Under the pieces are notes generated by a model. It saw only the letters and a list, made by a program, of their open reading frames with translations. It did no database searches and was not told the origin of the DNA. From Hippopus hippopus (taxonomy: Eukaryota > Mollusca > Bivalvia > Cardiida > Cardiidae), in assembly GCA_946811185.2 (NCBI GenBank), contig OX328112.1, forward strand, positions 36,361,748 through 36,425,747: a stretch of 64,000 nt of DNA. Direction: 5' to 3'. Below are positions 11,749-23,237 of this stretch, one piece after another; position 1 is the first letter of the stretch; the number at the start of each line of letters is the position of its first letter. A program made the position numbers and the translations under genes.

Positions 11749-11767
11749 GGGGGGGGGGGGGGGGGGG
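11749..11767 (+). repeat. G19 homopolymer inside a monomer
   Basis: The usual TTTGGGCTCC reads TTT followed by 19 G and CTCC, adding 16 bases. The equivalent site in A2 (near 15853) and A3 (near 20089) has the normal GGG. It could be a real slippage or quadruplex-prone expansion, or a sequencing or assembly artefact. The sequence alone cannot decide. Confidence 0.95.
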
Positions 11768-12140
11768 CTCCGTGACCTCAAGGTCAAGGTCACGGCGGCC
11801 CTGCAAAAGTGAAAACTTCTGGACGCTCTGGAGGCCGCATTTTAAGTCGGATCCCCATGAAACTTGGCCACGAGTTGCGTCCCGTCCCCCGCTGGCCCGT
11901 GGCCGAGTTAAGGCTCCGTGACCCCAAGGTCAAGGTCACGGCGGCCCTGGAAATGTCAAAACTTCTGGACGCTCTGGAGGCCGCATTTTAAGTCGGATCC
12001 CCATGAAACTTGGCCACGAGTTACGTCCCGTCCCTCGCTGGCCCGTGGCCGAGTTTGGGCTCCGTGACCCCAAGGTCAAGGTCACGGCGGCCCTGCAAAT
12101 GTCAAAAATTCTAGACGCTCTGAAGGCCGCATTTTAAGTC

Positions 12141-15100
12141 GGATCCCCATGAAACTTGGCCACGAGTTGCGTCCCGTCCCCCGCTGGCACGTGGCCGAGT
12201 TTTGGCTCCGTGACCCCAAGGTCAAGGTCACGGCGGCCCTGCAAATGTCAAAACTTCTGGACGCTCTGGAGGCCGCATTTTAATTCGGATCCCCATGAAA
12301 CTTGGCCACGAGTTGCGTCCCGTCCCCCGCTGGCCCGTGGCCAAGTTCGGGCTCCGTGACCCCAAGGTCAAGGTCACGGCGGCCCTGCGAACGTCAAAAC
12401 TTCTGGACGCTCTGGAGGCCGCATTTTAAGTCGGATCCCCATTAAACTTAGCCACGAGTTGCGTCCCGTCCCCCGTTGGCCCGTGGCCAAGTTCGGGCTC
12501 CGTGACCCCAAGGTCAAGGTCACGGCGGACCTGCGAAGGTCAAAACTTCTGGACGCTCTGGAGGCCGCATTTTAAGTCGGATCCCCATGAAACTTGGCCA
12601 CGAGTTGCGTCCCGTCCCCCGCTGACCCGTGGCCGAGTTTGGGCTCCGTGACCCCAAGGTCAAGGTCACGGCGGCCCTGCGAATGTCAAAACTTCTGGAC
12701 GCTCTGGAGGCCGCATTTTAAGTCGGATCCCCATGAAACTTGGCCACGAGTTGCGTCCCGTCCCCCGCTGGCCCGTGGCCGAGTTTGGGCTCCGTGACCC
12801 CAAGGTCAAGGTCACGGCGGCCCTGCAAACGTCAAAACTTCTGGAAGCACTGGAGGCCGCATTTTAAGTCGGATCCCCATGAAACTTAGCCACGAGTTGC
12901 GTCCCGTCCCCCGCTGGCCCGTGGCCAAGTTCGGGCTCCGTGACCCCAAGGTCAAGGTCACGGCGGCCCTGCGAAGGTCAAAACTTCTGGACGCTCTGGA
13001 GGCCGCATTTTAAGTCGGATCCCCATGAAACTTGGCCACGAGTTGCGTCCCGTCCCCCGCTGACCCGTGGCCGAGTTTGGGCTCCGTGACCCCAAGGTCA
13101 AGGTCACGGCGGCCCTGCAAAGGTCAAAAGTTCTGGAAGCACTGGAGGCCGCATTTTAAGTCGGATCCCCATGAAACTTGGCCACGAGTTGCGTCCTGTC
13201 CCCCGCTGGCCCGTGGCCGAGTTCGGGCTCCGTGACCCCAAGGTCAAGGTCACGGCGGCCCTGCAAAAGTCAAAATTTCTGGACGTTCTGGAGGCCGCAT
13301 TTTAAGTCGGATCCCCATGAAACTTGGCCACGGGTTGCGTCCCGTCCCCCGCTGGCCCGTGGCCGAGTTTTGGCTCCGTGACCCCAAGGTCAAGGTCACG
13401 GCGGCCCTGCGAATGTCAAAACTTCTGGACGCTCTGGAGGCCGCATTTTAAGTCGGATCCCCATGAAACTTGGCCACGAGTTGCGTCCCGTCCCCCACTG
13501 GCCCGTGGCCGAGTTTGGGCTCCGTGACCCCAAGGTCAAGGTCACGGCGGCCCTGCAAAGGTCAAAACTTCTGGACGCTCTGGAGGCCGCATTTTAAGTC
13601 GGATCCCCATGAAACTTGGCCACGAGTTGCGTCCCGTCGCACGCTGGCCCATGGCCGAGTTTGGGCTCCAAGACCCCAAGGTCAAGGTCACGGCGGCCCT
13701 GCGAAGGTCAAAACTTCTGGACGCTCTGGAGGCCGCATTTTAAGTCGGATCCCCATGAAACTTGGCCACGAGTTGCGTCCCGTCCCCCACTGGCCCGTGG
13801 CCGAGTTTGGGCTCCGTGACCCCAAGGTCAAGGTCACGGCGGCCCTGCAAATGTCAAAACTTCTGGACGCTCTGGAGGCCGCATTTTAAGTCGGATCCCC
13901 AAGAAACTTCGCCAGAAGTTGCGTCCCGTCCCCCGCTGGCCCGTGGCCGTGTTTGGGCTCCGTGACCCCAAGGTCAAGGTCACGGCGGCCCTGCAAATGT
14001 CAAAACTTCTGGACGCTCTGGAGGCCGCATTTTAAGTCGGATCCCCATGAAACTTGGCCACGAGTTGCGTCCCGTCCTCCGCTGGCCCGTCGCCATGTTT
14101 GGGCTGCGTGACCCCAAGGTCAAGGTCACGGCGGCCCTGCAAATGTCAAAACTTCTGGACGCTCTGGAGGCCGCATTTTAAGTCGGATCCCCATGAAACT
14201 TGGCCACGAGTTGCGGCCCGTCCCCCGCTGGCCCGTGGCCGAGTTTGGGCTCCGTGACCCCAAGGTCAAGGTCACGGCGGCCCTGCGAAGGTCAAAAATT
14301 CTGGACGCTCTGGAGGCCGCATTTTAAGTCGGATCCCCATGAAACTGGGCCACGAGTTGCGTCCCGTCCCCCGCTGGCCCGTGGCCGAGTTTGGGCTCCG
14401 TGACCCCAAGGTCAAGGTCACGGCGGCCCTGCAAATGTCAAAAATTCTGGACGCTCTGAAGGCCGCATTTTAAGTCGGATCCCCATGAAACTTGGCCACG
14501 AGTTGCGTCCCGTCCCCCGCTGGCCCGTGGCCGAGTTTGGGCTCCGTGACCCCAAGGTCAAGGTCACGGCGGCCCTGCAAATGTCAAAAATTCTGGACGC
14601 TCTGAAGGCCGCATTTTAAGTCGGATCCCCATGAAACTTGGCCACGAGTTGCGTCCCGTCCCCCGCTGGCCCGTGGCCGAGTTTGGGCTCCGTGACCCCA
14701 AGGTCAAGGTCACGGCGGCCCTGCGAAGGTCAAAAATTCTGGACGCTCTGGAGGCCGCATTTTAAGTCGGATCCCCATGAAACTGGGCCACGAGTTGCGT
14801 CCCGTCCCCCGCTGGCCCGTGGCCGAGTTTGGGCTCCGTGACCCCAAGGTCAAGGTCACGGCGGCCCTGCAAATGTCAAAAATTCTGGACGCTCTGAAGG
14901 CCGCATTTTAAGTCGGATCCCCATGAAACTTGGCCACGAGTTGCGTCCCGTCCCCCGCTGGCCCGTGGCCGAGTTTGGGCTCCGTGACCCCAAGGTCAAG
15001 GTCACGGCGGCCCTGCAAATGTCAAAAATTCTGGACGCTCTGAAGGCCGCATTTTAAGTCGGATCCCCATGAAACTTGGCCACGAGTTGCGTAACGTCCC

Positions 15101-16228
15101 CCGCTGGCCCGTGGCCGAGTTTGGGCTCCGTGACCCCAAGGTCAAGGTCACGGCGGCCCTGCGAAGGTCAAAATTTCTGGACGCTCTGGAGGCCGCATTT
15201 TAAGTCGGATCCCCATGAAACTTGGCCACGAGTTGCGTCCCGTCCCCCGCTGGCCCGTGGCCGAGTTTTGGCTCCGTGACCCCAAGGTCAAGGTCACGGC
15301 GGCCCTGCAAATGTCAAAACTTCTGGACGCTCTGGAGGCCGCATTTTAAGTCGGATCCCCATGAAACTTGGCCACGAGTTGCGTCCCGTCCCACGCTGGC
15401 CCGTGGCCAAGTTTGGGCTCCGTGACCCCAAGGTCAAGGTCACGGCGGCCCTGCGAAAGTCAAAACTTCTGGACGCTCTGGAGGCCGCATTTTAAGTCGG
15501 ATCCCCATGAAACTTAGCCACGAGTTGCGTCCCGTCCCCCGCTGGCCCGTGGCCAAGTTCGGGCTCCGTGACCCCAAGGTCAAGGTCACGGCGGCCCTGC
15601 GAAAGTCAAAATTTCTGGACGCTCTGGAGGCCGCATTTTAAGTCGGATCCCCATGAAACTTGGCCACGAGTTGCGTCCCGTCCCCCGCTGGCCCGTGGCC
15701 GAGTTTGGGCTCCGTGACCCCAAGGTCAAGGTCACGGCGGCCCTGCAAAAGTCAAAAATTCTGGACGCTCTGGAGGCCGCATTTTAAGTCGGATCCCCAT
15801 GAAACTTGGCCACGAGTTGCGTCCCGTTCCCCGCTGGCCCGTGGCCAAGTTTGGGCTCCGTGACCTCAAGGTCAAGGTCACGGCGGCCCTGCAAAAGTGA
15901 AAACTTCTGGACGCTCTGGAGGCCGCATTTTAAGTCGGATCCCCATGAAACTTGGCCACGAGTTGCGTCCCGTCCCCCGCTGGCCCGTGGCCGAGTTAAG
16001 GCTCCGTGACCCCAAGGTCAAGGTCACGGCGGCCCTGGAAATGTCAAAACTTCTGGACGCTCTGGAGGCCGCATTTTAAGTCGGATCCCCATGAAACTTG
16101 GCCACGAGTTACGTCCCGTCCCTCGCTGGCCCGTGGCCGAGTTTGGGCTCCGTGACCCCAAGGTCAAGGTCACGGCTGCCCTGCAAATGTCAAAAATTCT
16201 AGACGCTCTGAAGGCCGCATTTTAAGTC
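12141..16228 (+). repeat. HOR family A, unit A2 (canonical 28-mer, 4088 bp)
   Basis: This unit is exactly 28 x 146 bp and nearly identical to A1, monomer for monomer. Differences seen by eye include 8726/12830 (A to C), 9161/13265 (G to A), 9310/13414 (G to T), 8296/12400 (T to C) and 9239/13343 (A to C), plus absence of the G run. Four of these five substitutions fall in monomer positions 103, 106 and 114. It is the cleanest reference copy of the unit. Confidence 0.93.
14185..15060 (+). repeat. 438-bp trimer, two tandem copies in A2
   Basis: Copies are 14185-14622 and 14623-15060, exactly 4104 bp after those in A1, with the same GCGGCCCG/GCGTCCCG difference in their first monomers. The flanking monomer at 15061 reads GCGTAACG. 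Confidence 0.9.
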
Positions 16229-19200
16229 GGATCCCCATGAAACTTGGCCACGAGTTGCGTCCCGTCCCCCGCTGGCACGTGGCCGAGTTTTGGCTCCGTG
16301 ACCCCAAGGTCAAGGTCACGGCGGCCCTGCAAATGTCAAAACTTCTGGACGCTCTGGAGGCCGCATTTTAATTCGGATCCCCATGAAACTTGGCCACGAG
16401 TTGCGTCCCGTCCCCCGCTGGCCCGTGGCCGAGTTTGGGCTCCGTGACCCCAAGGTCAAGGTCACGGTAGCCCTGCGAAAGTCAAAACTTCTGGACGCTC
16501 TGGAGGCCGCATTTTAAGTCGGATCCCCATTAAACTTAGCCACGAGTTGCGTCCCGTCCCCCGTTGTCCCGTGGCCAAGTTCGGGCTCCGTGACCCCAAG
16601 GTCAAGGTCACGGCGGACCTGCGAAGGTCAAAACTTCTGGACGCTCTGGAGGCCGCATTTTAAGTCGGATCCCCATGAAACTTGGCCACGAGTTGCGTCC
16701 CGTCCCCCGCTGACCCGTGGCCGAGTTTGGGCTCCGTGACCCCAAGGTCAAGGTCACGGCGTCCCTGCGAATGTCAAAATTTCTGGACGCTCTGGAGGCC
16801 GCATTTTAAGTCGGATCCCCATGAAACTTGGCCACGAGTTCCGTCCCGTCCCCCGCTGGCCCGTGGCCGAGTTTGGGCTCCGTGACCCCAAGGTCAAGGT
16901 AACGGCGGCCCTGCACAAGTCAAAACTTCTGGAAGCACTGGAGGCCGCATTTTAAGTCGGATCCCCATGAAACTTGGCCACGAGTTGCGTCCTGTCCCCC
17001 GCTGGCCCGTGGCCGAGTTCGGGCTCCGTGACCCCAAGGTCAAGGTCACGGCGGCCCTGCAAAAGTCAAAATTTCTGGACGTTCTGAAGGCCGCATTTTA
17101 AGTCGGATCCCCATGAAACTTGGCCACGGGTTGCGTCCCGTCCCCCGCTGGCCCGTGGCCGAGTTTTGGCTCCGTGACCCCAAGGTCAAGGTCACGGCGG
17201 CCCTGCGAAGGTCAAAACTTCTGGACGCTCTGGAGGCCGCATTTTAAGTCGGATCCCCATGAAACTTGGCCACGAGTTGCGTCCCGTCCCCCACTGGCCC
17301 GTGGCCGAGTTTGGGCTCCGTGACCCCAAGGTCAAGGTCACGGCGGCCCTGCAAAGGTCAAAACTTCTGGACGCTCTGGAGGCCGCATTTTAAGTCGGAT
17401 CCCCATGAAAACTTGGCCACGAGTTGCGTCCCGTCGCACGCTGGCCCATGGCCGAGTTTGGGCTCCAAGACCCCAAGGTCAAGGTCACGGCGGCCCTGCG
17501 AAGGTCAAAACTTCTGGACGCTCTGGAGGCCGCATTTTAAGTCGGATCCCCATGAAACTTGGCCACGAGTTGCGTCCCGTCCCCCACTGGCCCGTGGCCG
17601 AGTTTGGGCTCCGTGACCCCAAGGTCAAGGTCACGGCGGCCCTGCAAATGTCAAAACTTCTGGACGCTCTGGAGGCCGCATTTTAAGTCGGATCCCCAAG
17701 AAACTTCGCCAGAAGTTGCGTCCCGTCCCCCGCTGGCCCGTGGCCGTGTTTGGGCTCCGTGACCCCAAGGTCAAGGTCACGGCGGCCCTGCAAATGTCAA
17801 AACTTCTGGACGCTCTGGAGGCCGCATTTTAAGTCGGATCCCCATGAAACTTGGCCACGAGTTGCGTCCCGTCCTCCGCTGGCCCGTCGCCATGTTTGGG
17901 CTGCGTGACCCCAAGGTCAAGGTCACGGCGGCCCTGCAAATGTCAAAACTTCTGGACGCTCTGGAGGCCGCATTTTAAGTCGGATCCCCATGAAACTTGG
18001 CCACGAGTTGCGGCCCGTCCCCCGCTGGCCCGTGGCCGAGTTTGGGCTCCGTGACCCCAAGGTCAAGGTCACGGCGGCCCTGCGAAGGTCAAAAATTCTG
18101 GACGCTCTGGAGGCCGCATTTTAAGTCGGATCCCCATGAAACTGGGCCACGAGTTGCGTCCCGTCCCCCGCTGGCCCGTGGCCGAGTTTGGGCTCCGTGA
18201 CCCCAAGGTCAAGGTCACGGCGGCCCTGCAAATGTCAAAAATTCTGGACGCTCTGAAGGCCGCATTTTAAGTCGGATCCCCATGAAACTTGGCCACGAGT
18301 TGCGTCCCGTCCCCCGCTGGCCCGTGGCCGAGTTTGGGCTCCGTGACCCCAAGGTCAAGGTCACGGCGGCCCTGCAAATGTCAAAAATTCTGGACGCTCT
18401 GAAGGCCGCATTTTAAGTCGGATCCCCATGAAACTTGGCCACGAGTTGCGTCCCGTCCCCCGCTGGCCCGTGGCCGAGTTTGGGCTCCGTGACCCCAAGG
18501 TCAAGGTCACGGCGGCCCTGCGAAGGTCAAAAATTCTGGAACGCTCTGGAGGCCGCATTTTAAGTCGGATCCCCATGAAACTGGGCCACGAGTTGCGTCC
18601 CGTCCCCCGCTGGCCCGTGGCCGAGTTTGGGCTCCGTGACCCCAAGGTCAAGGTCACGGCGGCCCTGCAAATGTCAAAAATTCTGGACGCTCTGAAGGCC
18701 GCATTTTAAGTCGGATCCCCATGAAACTTGGCCACGAGTTGCGTCCCGTCCCCCGCTGGCCCGTGGCCGAGTTTGGGCTCCGTGACCCCAAGGTCAAGGT
18801 CACGGCGGCCCTGCAAATGTCAAAATTCTGGACGCTCTGAAGGCCGCATTTTAAGTCGGATCCCCATGAAACTTGGCCACGAGTTGCGTAACGTCCCCCG
18901 CTGGCCCGTGGCCGAGTTTGGGCTCCGTGACCCCAAGGTCAAGGTCACGGCGGCCCTGCGAAGGTCAAAAATTCTGGACGCTCTGGAGGCCGCATTTTAA
19001 GTCGGATCCCCATGAAACTGGGCCACGAGTTGCGTCCCGTCCCCCGCTGGCCCGTGGCCGAGTTTGGGCTCCGTGACCCCAAGGTCAAGGTCACGGCGGC
19101 CCTGCAAATGTCAAAAATTCTGGACGCTCTGAAGGCCGCATTTTAAGTCGGATCCCCATGAAACTTGGCCACGAGTTGCGTCCCGTCCCCCGCTGGCCCG

Positions 19201-20463
19201 TGGCCGAGTTTGGGCTCCGTGACCCCAAGGTCAAGGTCACGGCGGCCCTGCAAATGTCAAAAATTCTGGACGCTCTGAAGGCCGCATTTTAAGTCGGATC
19301 CCCATGAAACTTGGCCACGAGTTGCGTAACGTCCCCCGCTGGCCCGTGGCCGAGTTTGGGCTCCGTGACCCCAAGGTCAAGGTCACGGCGGCCCTGCGAA
19401 GGTCAAAATTTCTGGACGCTCTGGAGGCCGCATTTTAAGTCGGATCCCCATGAAACTTGGCCACGAGTTGCGTCCCGTCCCCCGCTGGCCCGTGGCCGAG
19501 TTTTGGCTCCGTGACCCCAAGGTCAAGGTCACGGCGGCCCTGCAAATGTCAAAACTTCTGGACGCTCTGGAGGCCGCATTTTAAGTCGGATCCCCATGAA
19601 ACTTGGCCACGAGTTGCGTCCCGTCCCACGCTGGCCCGTGGCCAAGTTTGGGCTCCGTGACCCCAAGGTCAAGGTCACGGCGGCCCTGCGAAAGTCAAAA
19701 CTTCTGGACGCTCTGGAGGCCGCATTTTAAGTCGGATCCCCATGAAACTTAGCCACGAGTTGCGTCCCGTCCCCCGCTGGCCCGTGGCCAAGTTCGGGCT
19801 CCGTGACCCCAAGGTCAAGGTCACGGCGGCCCTGCGAAAGTCAAAATTTCTGGACGCTCTGGAGGCCGCATTTTAAGTCGGATCCCCATGAAACTTGGCC
19901 ACGAGTTGCGTCCCGTCCCCCGCTGGCCCGTGGCCGAGTTTGGGCTCCGTGACCCCAAGGTCAAGGTCACGGCGGCCCTGCAAAAGTCAAAAATTCTGGA
20001 CGCTCTGGAGGCCGCATTTTAAGTCGGATCCCCATGAAACTTGGCCACGAGTTGCGTCCCGTTCCCCGCTGGCCCGTGGCCAAGTTTGGGCTCCGTGACC
20101 TCAAGGTCAAGGTCACGGCGGCCCTGCAAAAGTGAAAACTTCTGGACGCTCTGGAGGCCGCATTTTAAGTCGGATCCCCATGAAACTTGGCCACGAGTTG
20201 CGTCCCGTCCCCCGCTGGCCCGTGGCCGAGTTAAGGCTCCGTGACCCCAAGGTCAAGGTCACGGCGGCCCTGGAAATGTCAAAACTTCTGGACGCTCTGG
20301 AGGCCGCATTTTAAGTCGGATCCCCATGAAACTTGGCCACGAGTTACGTCCCGTCCCTCGCTGGCCCGTGGCCGAGTTTGGGCTCCGTGACCCCAAGGTC
20401 AAGGTCACGGCGGCCCTGCAAATGTCAAAAATTCTAGACGCTCTGAAGGCCGCATTTTAAGTC
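16229..20463 (+). repeat. HOR family A, unit A3 (29 monomers, rearranged)
   Basis: Length is 4235 bp, explained as 28 minus 2 plus 3 monomers plus one base. The loss lies between 16813 and 16959: the monomer ending CTGGAAGCACTGG is followed directly by the CGTCCTGTCC monomer, whereas A2 has two more monomers between (12871, 13017). The gain is a third copy of the 438-bp trimer (18858-19295). The extra base is a fourth A in GAAAAC near 17407. Two compensating one-base indels lie near 18541 and 18825. Confidence 0.9.
17982..19295 (+). repeat. 438-bp trimer, three tandem copies in A3
   Basis: Copies are 17982-18419, 18420-18857 and 18858-19295. The first monomer of the third copy is a chimera. 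Its left half reads GCGTAACG like the monomer that follows the trimer in A1 and A2, and its right half reads GAAGGTCAAAAATTC like the normal first trimer monomer. That is the expected product of unequal exchange with a breakpoint inside a 146-bp monomer. Confidence 0.88.
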
Positions 20464-20901
20464 GGATCCCCATGAAACTTGGCCACGAGTTGCGTCCCGT
20501 CCCCCGCTGGCACGTGGCCGAGTTTTGGCTCCGTGACCCCAAGGTCAAGGTCACGGCGGCCCTGCAAATGTCAAAACTTCTGGACGCTCTGGAGGCCGCA
20601 TTTTAATTCGGATCCCCATGAAACTTGGCCACGAGTTGCGTCCCGTCCCCCGCTGGCCCGTGGCCGAGTTTGGGCTCCGTGACCCCAAGGTCAAGGTCAC
20701 GGTAGCCCTGCGAAAGTCAAAACTTCTGGACGCTCTGGAGGCCGCATTTTAAGTCGGATCCCCATTAAACTTAGCCACGAGTTGCGTCCCGTCCCCCGTT
20801 GGCCCGTGGCCAAGTTCGGGCTCCGTGACCCCAAGGTCAAGGTCACGGCGGACCTGCGAAGGTCAAAACTTCTGGACGCTCTGGAGGCCGCATTTTAAGT
20901 C
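20464..20901 (+). repeat. Start of HOR unit A4, grading into family B
   Basis: Three monomers repeat the opening of A3: the CACGTG monomer, the GGTAGCCC monomer, then ATTAAACTTAGCC. Similarity to A3 continues past 20902 to about 21290, where the CGTCCTGTCC monomer switches to a different right half. From there the order follows family B. The A to B boundary is therefore a recombination junction inside a monomer, not a break in the array. Confidence 0.8.
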
Positions 20902-23237
20902 GGATCCCCATGAAACTTGGCCACGAGTTGCGTCCCGTCCCCCGCTGACCCGTGGCCGAGTTTGGGCTCCGTGACCCCAAGGTCAAGGTCACGGCGTCCC
21001 TGCGAATGTCAAAACTTCTGGACGCTCTGGAGGCCGCATTTTAAGTCGGATCCCCATGAAACTTGGCCACGAGTTCCGTCCCGTCCCCCGCTGGCCCGTG
21101 GCCGAGTTTGGGCTCCGTGACCCCAAGGTCAAGGTAACGGCGGCCCTGCAAAAGTCAAAACTTCTGGAAGCACTGGAGGCCGCATTTTAAGTCGGATCCC
21201 CATGAAACTTGGCCACGAGTTGCGTCCTGTCCCCCGCTGGCCCGTGGCCGAGTTCGGGCTCCGTGACCCCAAGGTCAAGGTCACGGCGGCCCTGCGAATG
21301 TCAAAATTTCTGGACGCTCTGGAGGCCGCATTTTAAGTCGGATCCCCATGAAACTTGGCCACGAGTTGCGTCCCGTCCCCCGCTGGCCCGTGGCCGAGTT
21401 TGGGCTCCGTGACCCCAAGGTCAAGGTCACGGCGGCCCTGCAAATGTCAAAATTTCTGGACGCTCTGGAGGCCGCATTTTAAGTCGGATCCCCATGAAAC
21501 TTGGCCACGAGATGCGTCCCGTCCCCCGCTGACCCGTAGCCGAGTTTTGGCTCCGTGACCCCAAGGTCAAGGTCACGGCGGCCCTGCAAAGGTCAAAACT
21601 TCTGGATGCTCTGGAGGCCGCATTTTAAGTCGGATCCCCATGAAACTTGGCCACGAGTTGCGTCCCGTCCCCCGCTGGCCCGTGGCCGAGTTTGGGCTCC
21701 GTGACCCCAAGGTCAAGGTCACGGCGGCCCTGCAAATGTCAAAACTTCTGGACGCTCTGGAGGCCGCATTTTAAGTCGGATCCCCATGAAACTTGGCCAC
21801 GAGTTGCGTCCCGTCCCCCGCTGGCCCATGGCCGAGTTTGGGCTCCAAGACCCCAAGGTCAAGGTCACGGCGGCCCTGCGAAAGTCAAAACTTCTGGACG
21901 CTCTGGAGGCCGCATTTTAAGTCGGATCCCCATGAAACTTGGCCACGAGTTACGTCCCGTCCCCGCTGGCCCGTGGCCAAGTTTGGGCTCCGTGACCCCA
22001 AGGTCAAGGTCACGGCGTCCCTGCGAAGGTCAAAACTTTTGGACGCTCTGGAGGCCGCATTTTAAGTCGGATCCCCATGAAACTTGGCCACGAGTTGCGT
22101 CCCGTCCCCCGCTGGCCCGTGGCCGAGTTTGGGCTCCGTGACCCCAAGGTCAAGGTCACGGCGGCCCTGCAAATGTCAAAACTTCTGGACGCTCTGGAGG
22201 CCGCATTTTAAGTCGGATCCCCAAGAAACTTCGCCAGAAGTTGCGTCCCGTCCCCCCGCTGGCCCGTGGCCGAGTTTGGGCTCCGTGACCCCAAGGTCAA
22301 GGTCACGGCGGCCCTGCAAAAGTCAAAACTTCTGGACGCTCTGGAGGCCGCATTTTAAGTCGGATCCCCATGAAACTTGGCCACGAGTTGCGACCCGTCC
22401 TCCGCTGGCCCGTCGCCATGTTTGGGCTCCGTGACCCCAAGGTCAAGGTCACGGCGGCCCTGCAAATGTCAAAACTTCTGGACGCTCTGGAGGCCGCATT
22501 TTAAGTCGGATCCCCATGAAACTTGGCCACGAGTTGCGTCCCGTCCCCCGCTGGCCCGTGGCCGAGTTTTGGCTCCGTGACCCCAAGGTCAAGGTCACGG
22601 CGGCCCTGCAAATGTCAAAACTTCTGGACGCTCTGGAGGCCGCATTTTAAGTCGGATCCCCATGAAACTTGGCCACGAGTTGCGTCCCGTCCCACGCTGG
22701 CCCGTGGCCAAGTTTGGGCTCCGTGACCCCAAGGTCAAGGTCACGGCGGCCCTGCGAATGTAAAAACTTCTGGACGCTCTGGAGGCCGCATTTTAAGTCG
22801 GATCCCCATGAAACTTAGCCACGAGTTGCGTCCCGTCCCCCGCTGGCCCGTGGGCAAGTTCGGGCTCCGTGACCCCAAGGTCAAGGTCACGGTAGCCCTG
22901 CGAAGGTCAAAACTTCTGGACGCTCTGGAGGCCGCATTTTAAGTCGGATCCCCATGAAACTTGGCCACGAGTTGCGTCCCGTCCCCCGCTGACCCGTGGC
23001 CGAGTTTGGGCTCCGTGACCCCAAGGTCAAGGTCACGGTAGCCCTGCGAAAGTCAAAACTTCTGGACGCTCTGGAGGCCGCATTTTAAGTCGGATCCCCA
23101 TTAAACTTAGCCACGAGTTGCGTCCCGTCCCCCGTTGGCCCGTGGCCAAGTTCGGGCTCCGTGACCCCAAGGTCAAGGTCACGGCGGACCTGCGAAGGTC
23201 AAAACTTCTGGACGCTCTGGAGGCCGCATTTTAAGTC
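20902..23237 (+). repeat. HOR family B, unit B1 (16 monomers, 2336 bp)
   Basis: The unit starts at a CTGACCCG monomer. It carries TTCCGTCCC with GGTAACGG (21048), CGTCCTGTCC (21194), CACGAGATGCG (21486), CCATGGCC with CTCCAAGACC (21778), a marker (22215) with a GCGACCCGTCC partner (22362), a GCGAATGTAAAAAC monomer (22654) and a GTGGGCAAG monomer (22800). Confidence 0.85.

Larger units (their letters stand above)
8037..12140 (+). repeat. HOR family A, unit A1 (28 monomers plus a 16-base insertion)
   Basis: The unit starts at the monomer carrying CTGGCACGTGG, which recurs at 12141, 16229 and 20464. Length is 4104 bp, i.e. 28 x 146 plus 16. The excess is accounted for by the G run at 11749-11767. 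Contents include an ATTAAACTTAGCC monomer (8329), two CTGACCCG monomers (8475, 8913), a CACGGGTTGCG monomer (9205), marker plus partner (9789, 9935), two copies of a 438-bp trimer (10081-10956), and a GAGTTAAGG monomer near 11849. Confidence 0.93.
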
